Origin: Oligoflexia bacterium
GTDB taxonomy: Bacteria; Bdellovibrionota; UBA1018
DNA: 53,396 nucleotides
Direction of reading: 5' to 3'
NCBI GenBank assembly: GCA_903895855.1
Contig: CAITVN010000241.1
Location: 1-53,396, forward strand
Shown here: positions 52,690 to 53,396 of the stretch, piece after piece
Layout: every line of letters begins with the position of its first letter
Position numbering within the stretch: the first letter of the stretch is position 1
Program-made: the position numbers and the translations under genes
Notes under the pieces: generated by a model
What the model was told of the DNA's origin: nothing
The model's database searches: none
What the model saw: only the letters and a program-made list of their open reading frames with translations

Positions 52690-53396
52690 ATGCTTAAGCA
52701 CGTTTTAATCGCCATAATAATCGTTTTGAATTCAGCCACCCAGGCTTGGGCCGATAGCCAGGCTTCCCCCGCATTTCAATGCATTGCCCACCGTGGAAAT
52801 TCTATCAAATCGGGTACCCCAGAAAATTCGCTCTCTGCCTTTAGGCAAGCAATCGAATTGAAAGCCGATGGATTTGAATTCGACATTCACCACACCGTGG
52901 ATGGCGTTGCGATTGTTGTGCACGATGATACCTTGAAACGAACTGCAACATCAAAACCGGGAAAATCATGTCGATTGAAGGCCAATATCTCTTCACTTAG
53001 TTTCAGCGAAATTCGCGAAAGCTGCGCTCTGCACGGCGGTGAAGACATTCCGAGCCTTGCCGAAACCATCGAGGTGCTAAAACTGGCTAACGGTATCGCT
53101 CAACCCGGAACTTCAGGTTCAACCGAAGCAACACCTTCGTCAGAAGCAAAACCTTCAACCGAAGCAAAAATTTCACCTTCAGCCGAAACAAACCCTTCGA
53201 CTAAAGCGACGCTGATGTTCGCAGAGTTTAAAGACCCGCCGAATGAGGCCACTCTAAAATTATTAGAACAATCCCTCAAAGACCATTCTGAACTCGTAAA
53301 ATTCATTTCTTTCACGGCGTCATGGCTCGCTGACCTCAGAGACCATGCGAGCCCATCGAATTTTTTCAACCAGGCCGAGCGCTATCATTTGGCGAA
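52690..53396 (+). CDS. Secreted glycerophosphodiester phosphodiesterase (partial, runs off the window)
   Basis: 235 visible residues from ATG 52690. Signal peptide (LKHVLIAIIIVLNSATQAWA) and then the GDPD core: IAHRGNS (His34, Arg35), GFEFDIHHTVDGVAIVVHDD (Glu63, Asp65, His78) and, after an insertion, FAEFKDP (the metal-binding Glu-x-Lys strand). It hydrolyses glycerophosphodiesters to glycerol-3-phosphate and an alcohol in the periplasm. Between TIEVLKLANGI and the FAEFKDP strand there is a 35-residue Ser/Thr/Glu/Ala repeat insertion (53101-53210), unusual in this family. The Shine-Dalgarno is weak. The C-terminus is beyond the window. Confidence 0.88.
   Translation, partial: MLKHVLIAIIIVLNSATQAWADSQASPAFQCIAHRGNSIKSGTPENSLSAFRQAIELKADGFEFDIHHTVDGVAIVVHDDTLKRTATSKPGKSCRLKANISSLSFSEIRESCALHGGEDIPSLAETIEVLKLANGIAQPGTSGSTEATPSSEAKPSTEAKISPSAETNPSTKATLMFAEFKDPPNEATLKLLEQSLKDHSELVKFISFTASWLADLRDHASPSNFFNQAERYHLA
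53105..53210 (+). repeat. Degenerate ~18-bp tandem repeat inside the GDPD gene
   Basis: Units of the type CCTTCAACCGAAGCAAAA encode SSEAK-, PSTEAK- and PSTKA-like hexapeptides in an otherwise conserved enzyme. In frame, so length change would be tolerated as a surface loop. Confidence 0.75.

Overview
The window is about 53 kb of densely packed bacterial chromosome, GC close to 45-48% by eye, with no rRNA, tRNA, CRISPR array, prophage or recognisable insertion sequence. Gene content suggests a predatory or social Gram-negative of the Bdellovibrionota / former delta-proteobacterial group. The reasons are the pheS-pheT-ihfA-merR order, a DUF507 protein, a PEGA-type Ser/Thr kinase, an Rsm22-like methyltransferase, many stand-alone receiver and Hpt proteins, and a large cytoplasmic chemosensory locus. 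This placement is inference; no marker gene long enough for phylogeny was compared.

Layout. 1-9 kb: the end of a Cys/Met PLP enzyme, a secreted subtilisin, a SpoIIE-type phosphatase, an outer-membrane barrel, an OmpR-type regulator, a membrane Ser/Thr kinase, a secreted protein of unknown function and a ComF-like protein. 9-11.5 kb: a dinucleotide-binding-like protein and aspartokinase. 11.5-24.7 kb: a chemosensory/phosphorelay island with two large CheA-type kinases (one with an N-terminal receiver, one with a C-terminal receiver, each with two CheW modules), CheW, a soluble double-PAS chemoreceptor, CheB, CheY, CheR, an MshEN-like protein, an Hpt-receiver protein, and a receiver fused to what looks like an orphan histidine-kinase dimerisation domain. 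24.7-32 kb: a lytic transglycosylase, a membrane-anchored unknown, DUF507, the lipid II flippase MurJ, a PHA-system protein, and a degenerate biotin-carboxylase-like protein split in two by a frameshift at a G9 tract. 32-37 kb: an Rsm22-like methyltransferase, a CheY, an Hpt lacking its histidine, and a large lipoprotein with ASH-like domains and a seven-repeat RCC1 propeller. 37-44 kb: a conserved translation block on the minus strand (infC-rpmI-rplT-pheS-pheT-ihfA-merR). 44-50.7 kb: a CBM9-like protein, NAD synthetase, a tetraheme cytochrome c, Ndk, YbaN and a methyltransferase. 50.7-53.4 kb: a minisatellite, an HNH endonuclease and the start of a glycerophosphodiesterase.

How it fits together. 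The main system is the chemosensory island. A cytosolic PAS receptor probably feeds CheA through CheW, CheR and CheB adapt it, and phosphate has several possible receivers and intermediate phosphotransfer modules. An MshEN-like protein translationally linked to cheB and cheY hints at c-di-GMP input. A second theme is low-complexity or tandem-repeat sequence inserted in otherwise conserved enzymes (CheA, PheT, IF3, NadE, a methyltransferase, HNH, GDPD), concentrated near a GC-rich repeat motif at 50-52 kb. Functional statements rest on motif recognition by eye; no database search was run.
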